A stretch of 63,917 bases of DNA from an uncultured Chthonomonas sp. (GTDB lineage Bacteria > Armatimonadota > Chthonomonadetes > Chthonomonadales > Chthonomonadaceae): the NCBI GenBank assembly GCA_903859705.1, contig CAIONQ010000135.1, forward strand, positions 1-63,917. Direction: 5' to 3'. Of this stretch, positions 18,103 through 26,953 are shown one piece after another. The position numbers and the translations under genes were made by a program. Each line of letters begins with the position of its first letter. Position 1 is the stretch's first letter. Under the pieces are notes generated by a model, which saw only the letters and a program-made list of their open reading frames with translations, did no database searches and was not told the DNA's origin.

Positions 18103-19315
18103 TGTGGTAGCTATAGCGCTTGGGGTTGCCGTTTTGGCCACTCCGCTCGCTTCCATTTCTATGCCGACTCAGGCAGATAGAGTGAATGATCTGATCAAAT
18201 CACTCTCATCTGCCAGCGTTTCAGCACGTGCCGATGCAGCAGAAGCTCTAGCAAAGGTTCGTGCTGTTAGCTCCATTCCTGCGCTGATAAAAGCGATGGG
18301 TGATCCTGTAGAAAGCGTGCGCAAGCAAGCACTGAGGGCTGCAGCTGCTGCCATTGGCGAGCACCGTTCCGCAATCAACCTTATACAGCCCGCCCTCAGT
18401 AGTGGCAACGCCCACATACGGGCCGGTGCAGCAAGCTTGCTGGGCATCTTTGGCGAGCGCAGCGCCGTACCGGGCCTAATTAAGGCAGCGAAAGACTCTT
18501 CGCAGGAAGTGCGAACCGCCGCCATAGAATCCCTTGGTCAGATTGGCGACTCGCATGCCGGAGCCGCACTGCGCCCCATGCTCAGAGATGCGAGTGCGGC
18601 GGTACGAAACAAGGCTGTGGTGGCCATTGGCTCACTACGCGACAAAGATAGTGCACAGCCAATAATAGCCTTGCTGCACGATCCAGATCGTGCAGTGCAG
18701 GCAAACGCAGCCATGGCCCTCGTTCGTATAGGTGAGAAGAGCGTTGTGCCTGAGCTTATCAGCATCGCACTTGGCCCAGAGTCGCAAAACCCGTTTGACA
18801 TTCGCTTCTATGCCGCATATGCACTTGGTGAACTGGGCGATGAACGCGCCACACCGGTGCTGATAACGGGCCTGAAAGATCATGACCGCTATCTGCGATC
18901 TGCAGCGGCGGGTGCACTTGGGCAGATGCGTGCGCACAACGCAGTACCCGGCCTTATGCAGACACTTGGCAAAGACAAAGCCGATCTGGTACGCTGGACA
19001 TCTGCGCAGGCTCTCGGGAATATCGGAGATAAGAGGGCCGTGCAGGCACTAATAGCCGGCCTTAAAGATGCTAATGAGGATGTGCGCGAACAGAGCGCCA
19101 AAGCGCTGGGCAAGCTGCGAGACTCCAGAGCTGTGCCCGCACTCATTGCCTGCTTTAAGGATGCTGATGAAGCAATTCCGAAGGCTGCCGTGTTAGCCCT
19201 TGGACGCATTGGTGACCGAAAAGCACTTCCTGCCGTGAAAACGTTGCTGTCTCACAGAGACGCTACGGTACGGCAGGCAGCCGAAGACGTGGTGAAGATG
19301 TTAAGTGGCAAATAG
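18083..19315 (+). CDS. Exported HEAT-repeat (PBS lyase-type) protein
   Basis: A 410-residue protein with a signal peptide (ISVVAIALGVAVLATPLASISM). From about residue 38 to the end it is a regular array of roughly 31-residue HEAT repeats of the phycobilisome-lyase type, each with a phrase like AVPGLIKAAKDSSQEVRTAA or RAVQALIAGLKDANEDVR and a glycine before the next helix. There are about a dozen repeats. Such solenoids bind proteins, and no enzyme residue is evident. The start lies within the last codons of gatB, an overlap that suggests co-translation although the protein is probably unrelated in function to tRNA amidation. Confidence 0.82.
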   Translation: MKNSRISVVAIALGVAVLATPLASISMPTQADRVNDLIKSLSSASVSARADAAEALAKVRAVSSIPALIKAMGDPVESVRKQALRAAAAAIGEHRSAINLIQPALSSGNAHIRAGAASLLGIFGERSAVPGLIKAAKDSSQEVRTAAIESLGQIGDSHAGAALRPMLRDASAAVRNKAVVAIGSLRDKDSAQPIIALLHDPDRAVQANAAMALVRIGEKSVVPELISIALGPESQNPFDIRFYAAYALGELGDERATPVLITGLKDHDRYLRSAAAGALGQMRAHNAVPGLMQTLGKDKADLVRWTSAQALGNIGDKRAVQALIAGLKDANEDVREQSAKALGKLRDSRAVPALIACFKDADEAIPKAAVLALGRIGDRKALPAVKTLLSHRDATVRQAAEDVVKMLSGK

Positions 19316-19352
19316 TAGCCCTATAAATCGAACAGTAGGCAGGAAGGCAGGA

Positions 19353-20051
19353 ATGAACATGGCACGAACACGGCAAACAGCAAGATTACTGGTACCGGTA
19401 GTTCTCGGGTTTCTGCTTGCTACGGGCGCTACCTCCGTCATGGCCCAAACGCACCCTGGCCCCCAAAAGGCTCCGCCACCTTCATTCTCCAACACCAAAA
19501 AGACTACATCAAAACCAGTAGCATCGGCACAACCTGTTAAGATCTCCAGCGAAGACCTGGCAGATGCAATCCTGGCAGATGCAGTTGGCGAAATGTACGA
19601 TCAGGGCGATCATTTCTACCATGACGGAGAGTGGAACCACTGCATAAACCTGTATCGCGTGGTAGAAAATGGGGACCCTCACAACGTTGAAACGTACTGC
19701 AATGTAGCTTTTTTGCTGTGGAGTTCAGAGCGGAATAGCCAGGCCATAGACCAGCTAAAACTTGGCCTCGCCAATAATCCAGACAACTACTACATGTACG
19801 ATGAGCTTGGCTCACACTACTGGCTGAGGCTGAAGAACCCTGCCACGGCATTGCCTTATTATCAGAAGGCAGTATCTTTCAAAGCCCCATGGTCCACTTA
19901 CCACAACCTTGCTTTTGTGTATCAGAAACTCAATCGCTGGCAAGAGGCCGTGGATACATGGAAACAATCTACAAAGTTTGGTGACGACCGGGTTGCACCA
20001 TTGAAACTGAAGCAGGCCGAGGCGCGACTTAAGGCCTCTGGCGGCCATTAA
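19353..20051 (+). CDS. Exported TPR protein
   Basis: A 232-residue protein. The ATG at 19353 is chosen because AGGAAGG lies five bases before it and it opens a signal peptide (ARLLVPVVLGFLLATGATSVMAQ). The longer in-frame start at 19305 overlaps the previous gene. A Pro/Lys/Thr-rich linker follows the signal. Residues 100-230 then form three to four TPR units, with YCNVAFLLWSSERNSQAIDQ, YDELGSHYWLRLKNPATALPYYQ and YHNLAFVYQKLNRWQEAVDTW. It is likely a periplasmic interaction module. It probably shares a message with the gat-HEAT genes, 38 bases away. Confidence 0.78.
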   Translation: MNMARTRQTARLLVPVVLGFLLATGATSVMAQTHPGPQKAPPPSFSNTKKTTSKPVASAQPVKISSEDLADAILADAVGEMYDQGDHFYHDGEWNHCINLYRVVENGDPHNVETYCNVAFLLWSSERNSQAIDQLKLGLANNPDNYYMYDELGSHYWLRLKNPATALPYYQKAVSFKAPWSTYHNLAFVYQKLNRWQEAVDTWKQSTKFGDDRVAPLKLKQAEARLKASGGH

Positions 20052-20088
20052 CCGCGGTTACCAATTACCGGAAGTTCGGGAGTACACC

Positions 20089-20373
20089 TTGTTTGTCTTT
20101 CTGCCGCCAATTAGTGTGAAGTTCATAATCTTTGATGCCTTAACAATTCTACTCATAGTGATACTTGCCGATATCATCATGAGTAATCTGGTTGCATTCA
20201 AAGTTAAGATGGGCAAAATGTACCGTACATTGCGGGCGTTACGTTCGATTACAGACCCGATGTGTAACCCTATTCGCCGCATGTTGCCAAGCCCATCCAG
20301 AATGGGTAACCTTGATTTTGCGCCAATGATTTTGATGATGATTATTCAAGCCGTGCGCAACGCGCTACTATAA
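20089..20373 (+). CDS. YggT-family small membrane protein
   Basis: A 94-residue protein read from a TTG start with GGGAG six bases upstream. It has the YggT layout: an N-terminal hydrophobic helix (FIIFDALTILLIVILADIIM), a polar middle with ITDPMCNPIRRMLPSP (family signature DP..NPIRR..P), then LDFAPMILMMIIQ as the second helix. Family members are inner-membrane proteins linked to osmotic balance or cell-division gene neighbourhoods. The YggU-family gene lies two genes downstream, a common association. It lacks the second pair of helices found in longer YggT proteins. Confidence 0.75.
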   Translation: MFVFLPPISVKFIIFDALTILLIVILADIIMSNLVAFKVKMGKMYRTLRALRSITDPMCNPIRRMLPSPSRMGNLDFAPMILMMIIQAVRNALL

Positions 20374-20441
20374 AGCACAACTGATTTTAGCCTGGAGGCA
20401 CGGAACTGAACTCTGGCCAAACCCCGCAATTCGACTTTGAG

Positions 20442-22034
20442 ATGCCACATGTCAGCGAACCAGAGTCACCCGTGGAACCACGTGATCCCTCTGGAAAGCC
20501 ATGGTTCCCACTCTTAATTATTGGGCTCTTACTGGCGTATGTACTGGTTGGTTCGTTGCGCAAAGCAGCCAGCCCAGCAGGCTCGTCTGCCGATGACATT
20601 GCTGGTGATTACACCACCGCATTGGAACGAACAAAGGATGCCTACCTACAGTACTGTAGTACCAATGCGGTAGGTGCTCCTCAACCTCTGGCCAACAAGA
20701 AGAAAACTGTTGCTCCTCGCCGCACCCGGGAAATAGAGGAAGCTATTGCTGCCTGGCGCGCCATGGCAACGCCCCAGCATCCCACTTTTCACAGAGAGCT
20801 TGGGCTTTCACTGGCGATGTTTGGCATGCCAGATGCGCTGAAAACACTTGTCAAATCTACCGTTCCGCCACCAGTTTCAAAAACAAAAAAGAAAGATGGT
20901 CCAACAAAAGCGCGGACTAAGGGTCGCTCAGAGAGGTTAGACCGGACAGAAGAAGCACATCTGTGGCTGAGTCTCTTTTCGACCGCACCATTCACGGAAA
21001 AAAGTGAGGTGGCCAGGTTCGAAAAGGACATACGTGCACTCGAACTTGGTTGGTTTGAACATACCGCCCTGCACCAACTATACATGCGCGCCGGGATGAA
21101 GGCACAGGCAGAAAAGCAAAATCAGGATTCTACCGAATCTGTTACTGCGCTCAACTCTTTCCGAAACCTTGAAGTCACAGGGTTCCTGATTGGTCTGTTG
21201 TTCTGGATAGCGGCGGCTATTCGTGGTTTGTTATGGCTGCTTGACGCTGCCTTCAAGTCAAGAGCGCAGGCAGCAAAGGCCAGCCTGGATGCAGGACCTG
21301 AGACATTCTCCTATTCAGCCCGAACTTCAGCATTTGCTGTCTATCTCGGGAGTTTCCTATTTATCGTTTATCTACTTCGGGTTGCAGTGCCGTTACTAGA
21401 CAAACTTCCCTATGAAGCAGAGATTTCCGCAGTAACGATATTGGAGATTCTTATTTACTTGCCGGTTCTGGCTCTCACGCTGTTTGCGCTTACAAAGATT
21501 CACCGCAAGCAGTTTCCTGAATCGAATGTTTCGATGAGAGACGCGCTGCGGATCCTCGGGCTTAGATCACAAAACGTAGCAACAGATATCTGGATTGGTA
21601 TTAGAAACTACCTGATGCTGCTGTTGCCGTTTATTCTAATTTCGCTCCTTTCGGCATTCATTTTCAAGGGGTTTCACACTCCTAACAATCCGGTTCAAAT
21701 GGAAGCTGGCGCATCGCAATTGCCTATAAACAAGGCACTCATGCTGATCCAGGCCGCTGTGGCTGCTCCTTTTATGGAAGAGTTGATGTTCCGTGGATTG
21801 CTAATGCCCGCACTCATGAAGCGGTGGCGGCCAGTCCTGGGTATCTGTATCACATCGGCTGTGTTTGCCCTACTGCACCCAAATTTACCTGGTGGATTTC
21901 TGCCATTGTGGGCGTTGGGTACAGGCTTCGCAGTTTCCTTCCGGGAGCGCAATTCACTGGTTCCCTCTATGGTGATGCATGCCATGCACAATGCATTCGT
22001 CACCATCGTAATGTTCATGGTGTTCGGATCCTGA
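20442..22034 (+). CDS. CPBP-family intramembrane metalloprotease
   Basis: A 530-residue membrane protein. A first membrane segment lies at residues 22-40 (WFPLLIIGLLLAYVLVG), followed by a long soluble, Lys-rich loop region (40-245) and then several helices. The CPBP (CAAX protease/bacteriocin-processing) motifs are intact: EELMFRGLLMPAL (EExxxR), FALLHPN (FxxxH) and HAMHNAF (HxxxN). These enzymes cut within membranes with a metal ion. The ATG at 20442 has no ribosome site, whereas an in-frame CTG at 20406 sits seven bases after GGAGG, so translation may begin there. The end of the gene overlaps a promoter-like element for the purSQ genes. Confidence 0.85.
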   Translation: MPHVSEPESPVEPRDPSGKPWFPLLIIGLLLAYVLVGSLRKAASPAGSSADDIAGDYTTALERTKDAYLQYCSTNAVGAPQPLANKKKTVAPRRTREIEEAIAAWRAMATPQHPTFHRELGLSLAMFGMPDALKTLVKSTVPPPVSKTKKKDGPTKARTKGRSERLDRTEEAHLWLSLFSTAPFTEKSEVARFEKDIRALELGWFEHTALHQLYMRAGMKAQAEKQNQDSTESVTALNSFRNLEVTGFLIGLLFWIAAAIRGLLWLLDAAFKSRAQAAKASLDAGPETFSYSARTSAFAVYLGSFLFIVYLLRVAVPLLDKLPYEAEISAVTILEILIYLPVLALTLFALTKIHRKQFPESNVSMRDALRILGLRSQNVATDIWIGIRNYLMLLLPFILISLLSAFIFKGFHTPNNPVQMEAGASQLPINKALMLIQAAVAAPFMEELMFRGLLMPALMKRWRPVLGICITSAVFALLHPNLPGGFLPLWALGTGFAVSFRERNSLVPSMVMHAMHNAFVTIVMFMVFGS

Positions 22035-22040
22035 TATAAT
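22032..22040 (+). promoter_or_regulatory. Extended -10 promoter upstream of the YggU-purS-purQ unit
   Basis: TGATATAAT at 22032-22040 is a perfect extended -10 element at the very end of the CPBP gene, about 50 bases before the YggU-family start. The -35 region is poor. It could give the purine genes their own transcript. Confidence 0.4.
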
Positions 22041-22090
22041 CAATTAATTGGCAAATACCCGTGCCAGATGTATGAAAGCAGAGAACTCGG

Positions 22091-22417
22091 TTGGAAAAGC
22101 ATGCCCATTTAAGGGTACGATTAACACCGCGTGGTGGGAAGAATGCCGTTATCGGTATCGATGAGCGCGGAGTACTTCTTGCGCGTGTTTCGGCTGCACC
22201 AGTAGATGGCGCTGCCAATCGGGCACTCATCGAACTGCTGTCGGCAGTTCTCGAAATTCCAAAATCCAGGATTTCATTTCGATCGGGAGAAACTGCCCGG
22301 GAGAAAACGTTGATCGTAGATGGTGTGGACGATGTCGACCTTTCCCTGCGGCTGAAAGCCGCGCTGGATAGTGCGCCTGCAGGCGGCGGCAAGCGTTCAA
22401 AAAGTTCTAAACTGTAA
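22091..22417 (+). CDS. YggU/DUF167-family protein
   Basis: A 108-residue cytosolic protein of the DUF167/YggU family: LRVRLTPRGGKNAVIG, then LLARVSAAPVDGAANRALIELL and the KSRISFRSGETAREKTLIV strand-helix, which together are the family hallmark. The biochemical role is unknown; it is widely found next to yggT-like genes, as here. The C-terminus is a basic Lys/Ser tail. No strong ribosome site is visible before the ATG. purS begins 15 bases downstream. Confidence 0.85.
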   Translation: MEKHAHLRVRLTPRGGKNAVIGIDERGVLLARVSAAPVDGAANRALIELLSAVLEIPKSRISFRSGETAREKTLIVDGVDDVDLSLRLKAALDSAPAGGGKRSKSSKL

Positions 22418-22432
22418 GGAGATCCCTTCAAA

Positions 22433-22699
22433 ATGCCTACCGATACGGTAAAGGTCAAAGTCATCGTAACACTCAAACCGACGCTCCTGGATGCACAGGG
22501 ACGCGTGGTAAAGAGCGCTCTTCATTCGCTTGGGTACAGCGCTGTTAATCAAGTGCGCATTGGAAAGTACATGGAGCTTGAGATTTCGCGCGCCACTGCA
22601 GGCGATGCGGCCGCTCTCGATGCAACTGTAAAAGAGATGTGCGACAGGCTGCTTGTAAACCCGGTGATCGAAAACTACAGCTTCGAGGTGACCGAATGA
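22433..22699 (+). CDS. purS: Phosphoribosylformylglycinamidine synthase subunit PurS
   Basis: The 88-residue PurS subunit, which bridges PurL and PurQ in the three-part FGAM synthase of purine synthesis. Typical features are [27 protein letters not shown] near the N-terminus and the ELEI strand. A helix with [17 protein letters not shown] follows. A good ribosome site (AAGGAG) precedes it. Its stop overlaps the purQ start in an ATGA arrangement, so the two are translationally coupled, matching their one-to-one assembly. Confidence 0.93.
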   Translation: MPTDTVKVKVIVTLKPTLLDAQGRVVKSALHSLGYSAVNQVRIGKYMELEISRATAGDAAALDATVKEMCDRLLVNPVIENYSFEVTE

Positions 22700-23436
22700 G
22701 CTCCGTAGCGCCTGCCATTAACACCGGAGCGCGCCCGCGTTTCGCAGTACTCAGGTTCCCGGGATCCAACTGCGACCAAGATGCCTACTTCACTGTGAAA
22801 GATGTTCTGGGTTGCCCGGTGGATTACGTTTGGCACCAGGAGACGTCTCTTGCAGGCTTTGATGTGGTTCTGGTACCCGGCGGATTTTCTTATGGCGACT
22901 ATCTGCGAACCGGTGCCGTTGCACGCTTCGCCCCGATCATGGATGCGGCTATTGCGCATGCAGAAAATGGCGGTCTGGTGATTGGGATCTGCAACGGCTT
23001 TCAGATTCTGTGCGAAGCTGGATTGTTGCCAGGTGCTCTCGTTCGCAACCGTGATTGTAAGTTTCTGTGCAAATACGTTGGACTGCGCGTAGAAAACAAC
23101 ACGACGCCGTTTACCACAGAATACTCTGCTGGCCAGATAATCCAGATTCCCATTGCACATGGGGAAGGATGTTATGTGTGCGATGAGGCCACTGAGGCAG
23201 AGTTACAAGCCTCCGGACGAATTCTCTTCCGCTATGTGGATGGAGATGGCAACCCAACGCTGGAAGGGAACCCCAACGGAAGCCAATCCAACATTGCTGG
23301 CATTGCGAATGCAAAGTTCAATGTGATGGGTATGATGCCGCATCCTGAGCGTGCGAGCGAAAAAATTCTTGGTACTGCCGATGGCCGTGCCATATTCGAA
23401 TCCATCGTGAAACACGCTATGAAAACTCTGGCCTGA
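22696..23436 (+). CDS. purQ: Phosphoribosylformylglycinamidine synthase subunit PurQ
   Basis: The 246-residue class I glutamine amidotransferase subunit that supplies ammonia to PurL. Residues visible are [11 protein letters not shown] at the N-terminus, [10 protein letters not shown], the nucleophile C99 in GICNGFQ, and MPHPER with the catalytic His near the C-terminus. Starting at 22696 gives the ATGA overlap with purS; longer in-frame starts would lie within purS. The insert with [16 protein letters not shown] is normal for the family. The partner PurL is encoded separately at 27829, about 4.4 kb away. Confidence 0.94.
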   Translation: MSSVAPAINTGARPRFAVLRFPGSNCDQDAYFTVKDVLGCPVDYVWHQETSLAGFDVVLVPGGFSYGDYLRTGAVARFAPIMDAAIAHAENGGLVIGICNGFQILCEAGLLPGALVRNRDCKFLCKYVGLRVENNTTPFTTEYSAGQIIQIPIAHGEGCYVCDEATEAELQASGRILFRYVDGDGNPTLEGNPNGSQSNIAGIANAKFNVMGMMPHPERASEKILGTADGRAIFESIVKHAMKTLA

Positions 23437-23476
23437 CAGGACAACGTCCAGGCAGCGCACACCGGAAAGGATCTCC

Positions 23477-24379
23477 ATGGCTTCTGCAGCAGCTCTGCTG
23501 TTATTTGGCATTGTCGCCATAGCAGGCACCCTTGCCTCACCCAACGCTGAGGCACAAAACCCCTCTGCCCCAATGCGACTCTGGGAAGGCGATGCACCGG
23601 GCTCTCATGGCAATGGCCCCGCAGATATCCCTACCATCACACTCTACCGCCCGGCAGCTGAGAAAGCCAATGGAGCGGCAGTAGTGGTATGCCCGGGCGG
23701 CGGCTACGGTGGGTTGGCAGATCATGAGGGCAAACCAATTGCGGAGTGGCTCAATTCGGTTGGAGTTACAGCGTTTGTGCTAAAGTACCGTCTGGGTTCC
23801 GCAGGGTATCGCCATCCGGTAGAAATTGGCGATGCACAGCGGGCAATCAGAACTGTACGCGCTCGAGCTAACGAATGGTCTATAGATCCGCATCGCATTG
23901 GCATTATTGGATTTTCTGCTGGTGGGCACCTTGCTTCCAGCACAGCCACACACTTCGATGATGGAAATGCTTCTGCAACAGATGCTGTAGACAAGGTTAG
24001 CTGCCGGCCGGACCTGGCCATCCTGTGTTACCCTGTTATCACAATGACCGATCCGTTCACACATGCGGGCTCCAGGGCAAATCTGCTGGGCACAACGCCC
24101 TCGCGCGAGCTGGTTGAGTTTATGTCCTCAGAAAAGCAGGTAACTCCAAAAACTCCACCCTGCTTCCTATTGCAAACTTCAGATGATGCGGTTGTTCCCA
24201 TGGAGAACGCACTCATGTTTGCACTGGCATGCCATAAGGCGGGCGTTCCCTGTGAACTACACATGTACGAACATGGCCCTCACGGCATAGGCCTTGGCGG
24301 CAACGACCCAATATGGTCCACCTGGCCCAAACTGTGCGCTGCCTGGATGGATAAGCGGGGTTTCTTCAAGAAGCCCTGA
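23477..24379 (+). CDS. Secreted alpha/beta-hydrolase esterase (acetylxylan esterase-like)
   Basis: A 300-residue protein with a signal peptide (ALLLFGIVAIAGTLASPNAEAQ) and an AAGGA ribosome site. The fold shows the oxyanion region VVCPGGGYGGLADHEGKP, the nucleophile elbow GIIGFSAGGHLAS, an acid in LLQTSDDAVVP and the catalytic His in YEHGPHGIGL. This pattern is that of the acetyl esterase/xylan esterase group that removes acyl groups from polysaccharides outside the cytoplasm. It follows purQ but is separated by 40 bases and is probably unrelated to purine synthesis. A terminator lies downstream. Confidence 0.82.
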   Translation: MASAAALLLFGIVAIAGTLASPNAEAQNPSAPMRLWEGDAPGSHGNGPADIPTITLYRPAAEKANGAAVVVCPGGGYGGLADHEGKPIAEWLNSVGVTAFVLKYRLGSAGYRHPVEIGDAQRAIRTVRARANEWSIDPHRIGIIGFSAGGHLASSTATHFDDGNASATDAVDKVSCRPDLAILCYPVITMTDPFTHAGSRANLLGTTPSRELVEFMSSEKQVTPKTPPCFLLQTSDDAVVPMENALMFALACHKAGVPCELHMYEHGPHGIGLGGNDPIWSTWPKLCAAWMDKRGFFKKP

Positions 24380-24414
24380 CCAACTGTTAATTCCGATTAA
24401 TATGCATGAATATG

Positions 24415-24454
24415 AAGAGCCGACTCACAGCAAAACCTGTGAGCCAGCTCTTTG
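24415..24454. terminator. Bidirectional hairpin between convergent genes
   Basis: AAGAGC at 24415-24420 pairs with GCTCTT at 24447-24452, and CTCACAG at 24424-24430 pairs with CTGTGAG at 24437-24443, giving a 13-pair stem with a symmetric 3x3 internal loop and a six-base apical loop. It separates the esterase (stop 24379) from the leftward HtrA-like gene (stop 24476). Confidence 0.7.
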
Positions 24455-24475
24455 TTAACCCAGATTCAAAACTGT

Positions 24476-26155
24476 TTAACGCTTATCCTGAGCTTGAATC
24501 GGCTTAGGGAACCTCGCTGGCCGCACCTCTGCATGCGTGCTGAGCGTAACCTTGTTTAACTGCGCCCCGCGCAGTACTTCAATCATAATTGGATCACCCG
24601 GTCTGGCCATCATAGATGCGATGCGCACATCAACTTCTTCGCGCGTTGGCCGGCCATTAATACTCACGATCTGATCCCCAAGCTGAATACCCGCTTTTAT
24701 AGCAGGAGAATCCGGGTACAGCCCGTTCACCTTAACTGTGCGTACGAGATCCAGCCTATCAGGCAGGGTCGAATGGGAAAACTGCGTGTTTACGCTAATG
24801 CCTATCCAACAATGCTGAGCGGGTTTGCCAGCCTTGAAATCGCCAATAATGGGCCGTGCAGCGTCTATTGGCATTGCATACCCGGCAACAACGGCTGCCG
24901 AACGAAAAAACGGGATTCCTGGAACGGCAGGTCCACGTTGCTGTGTTCCCGCCCCTGTTTCGGCCACCAAACGAGTATTGGCTCTATCTGTGGCTCCCCC
25001 GGCAGCCGGAGTAGTTTGTGGCGCACCGCCACGGAAGGTAAAAGCAGACATCGCCGAAGGCGTCCAATCCGTAACTGGTACCGCAACCACCATGCCCACT
25101 ACCTGCCCATTGGAGTTGAGGATGGGGGCACCACTGTTTCCAGGCACTACAGGCCCGGAAACCTGGAGAAGTGATGGGTAGAACCTGCGTCCAGAAAAAA
25201 TTCCATCAGAACGAACCCCTGAAATTGTTGAAAGAGCCACAGAGTTTACGCTGCCAGCCTGATTCCCAATACAAATAGCAAAATGCCCGGGCGCTACCAG
25301 CGCGCTCTCCCCGAGTAAAAGTGCAGGGATGTCGAGTTGACCATTTATCCTGAGTAAACCAATATTTGTTTCATTGTCTATGCCCAGCACGTGGGTTCGC
25401 ATTCGCTCGCCCGAATCTGTGATAACGACTGGCTCAGACATGCCGTCGAGCACATCGGCCGTCGTCAGAATATAGCCTTCGCCTATGCTAAATCCAGTGC
25501 CCACTCGAGGCGGATCAAAGTGTGCCGATTGTGTCTGTAGCTTCTGTCTGTCTGCTGTAAGAACGGCCTGTGCCTCCTGGCACTGGGTGGCGAGAACCGT
25601 TCGGGCTGTTAGGATGGGAGTTAGAGCCGAGCTGCCAGCACGGTGTACGGTAACAAATTGAGCATATTCCGCATCCACTTTGGCCTTGCGCGCGTTAAGA
25701 GCATCCAGGTAGCCCTGATCTACATCCACATTTAGCCGCGCAGCATCCGGGGTTTTGCCCAGATCCGCACGCAACGTTTCGATTTCTGTAATAACACCGC
25801 TGCGGGCTTTTGCAGCGGCGGCCATTGCCGGGCTGCCAGACTTACCAGTTTTGCCAAGCACAGCAATCTGCAAATCTGCATCGGCTCGGCGGCTGAGCGC
25901 ATCAATCAACTGGTGGCGAATTCCGCGTTTTCTTATTGAAAATGCAGCCTTCCAGATATCCTCCATCTCAATACTCCGGAGGTCCTCTATGGTAACCACA
26001 CCACGAGAGTTCTTTGCGGCAATTCCAGAAACCTGATTTTCAATCTGGCCAAGAATACCGCTGGCGCCATTATCATCCGCCTGCGCGCTCCATGCCGAGA
26101 AGGAGAGGCAAAGTGCGGCCACAGCCGCAACGGCAGAACGGGATAATATCACCAT
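24476..26155 (-). CDS. HtrA/DegP-like protein with PDZ domain, triad His and Asp lost
   Basis: A 559-residue exported protein (signal VAAVAALCLSFSAWSAQA). Residues 30-195 are helical and lysine/alanine-rich, perhaps a coiled coil. Residues 205-370 are a trypsin-like HtrA domain and residues 440-545 a PDZ domain (GLYPDSPAIKAGIQLGDQIV). Aligned with HtrA, the serine is kept (S341 in PGNSGAPIL). The His of the TNxHVV motif is Asp (D234 in LTTADVLDG), and the Asp of the TDLAVL motif is Asn (N264 in NETNIGLL). The enzyme is therefore probably inactive or highly atypical. Its start overlaps the anti-sigma stop by seven bases, placing it in an ECF sigma operon. A role as a sensor or chaperone of exported proteins is my inference. 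Confidence 0.8.
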   Translation of the reverse strand: MVILSRSAVAAVAALCLSFSAWSAQADDNGASGILGQIENQVSGIAAKNSRGVVTIEDLRSIEMEDIWKAAFSIRKRGIRHQLIDALSRRADADLQIAVLGKTGKSGSPAMAAAAKARSGVITEIETLRADLGKTPDAARLNVDVDQGYLDALNARKAKVDAEYAQFVTVHRAGSSALTPILTARTVLATQCQEAQAVLTADRQKLQTQSAHFDPPRVGTGFSIGEGYILTTADVLDGMSEPVVITDSGERMRTHVLGIDNETNIGLLRINGQLDIPALLLGESALVAPGHFAICIGNQAGSVNSVALSTISGVRSDGIFSGRRFYPSLLQVSGPVVPGNSGAPILNSNGQVVGMVVAVPVTDWTPSAMSAFTFRGGAPQTTPAAGGATDRANTRLVAETGAGTQQRGPAVPGIPFFRSAAVVAGYAMPIDAARPIIGDFKAGKPAQHCWIGISVNTQFSHSTLPDRLDLVRTVKVNGLYPDSPAIKAGIQLGDQIVSINGRPTREEVDVRIASMMARPGDPIMIEVLRGAQLNKVTLSTHAEVRPARFPKPIQAQDKR

Positions 26156-26949
26156 GGATGCAGATCCTCCGTACCTTCTGTAGCACCAGTAGTTCGGCTT
26201 GAGACAACATCGATCACATAACGGCGATTCTGCTCTTCATCGTTACCCGATGAAGCAGACTGAAGCACATAATCTGAGTGAAGTGCTTGCCTTGGGGCAC
26301 CGCCATCCGGATACTCCGAATCCTCCGTGGGTACAGGAGTACCAGTCGCCTGAGAGCGGTTACTGGCCATGCGTATATTTGCACGACGCGTTCCAGATAA
26401 CGACGGCCGTGGAGGTGCAGATCGAAGGCCAGGACCAGTGAAATTCGCGCCCGTTTGCAGATCTGCAATTCCGGATTGCGAGAGGCTTCGCTCATCTTCC
26501 GGCACGGCCAGGGCAACATCGCCTCCTGCCACCTTAAAGGGGTCGCCAGCACCTGGCAACTTCAGTTTGCCAAGATGCGCTCCGGGAGCAGCGGAACCGA
26601 GAGTCAAATCGGTGCGGGTGTTTATAAACATAAATACCGCAGAAGCACAGGCAGCCAGGGCAAGTGTTCCGCCACCTATGGCTCGGAACGAAACACGTTG
26701 ACGCCGCATACTAACATTTTCAACTCTGTTTGCCAGATCGCGCCATCCCAGCATTGAGGCAGGAAGCGCTTGCGTGCGCATCCCGTGCAGGCCAGAGCGC
26801 ATTGTATGCACGGCGGCTGCATGTTCTCGGCATGCCTCACACGAAGCAATGTGAGAGCGAATCTCGTTGACACGAGCTTCTGAGAGGCTTCCGCCTTCCA
26901 ACTCCCAAATCTGATTTTGTACTGTACGGCACTCGAACATTGAATTCAT
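26149..26949 (-). CDS. Transmembrane anti-sigma factor with zinc-finger domain
   Basis: A 266-residue protein. The N-terminal cytosolic anti-sigma domain has the zinc motif HxxxCxxC in RSHIASCEACREH (about residues 32-44). A single membrane helix follows at about residues 90-108 (GGGTLALAACASAVFMFI), then a 155-residue extracytoplasmic low-complexity region rich in Gly, Ser, Pro and Arg. The sigma factor gene ends only four bases upstream and the HtrA-like gene overlaps it downstream. Such proteins hold an ECF sigma factor at the membrane until a signal releases it. The outer region has no recognisable sensor domain. Confidence 0.85.
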   Translation of the reverse strand: MNSMFECRTVQNQIWELEGGSLSEARVNEIRSHIASCEACREHAAAVHTMRSGLHGMRTQALPASMLGWRDLANRVENVSMRRQRVSFRAIGGGTLALAACASAVFMFINTRTDLTLGSAAPGAHLGKLKLPGAGDPFKVAGGDVALAVPEDERSLSQSGIADLQTGANFTGPGLRSAPPRPSLSGTRRANIRMASNRSQATGTPVPTEDSEYPDGGAPRQALHSDYVLQSASSGNDEEQNRRYVIDVVSSRTTGATEGTEDLHPW

Positions 26950-26953
26950 TCGG

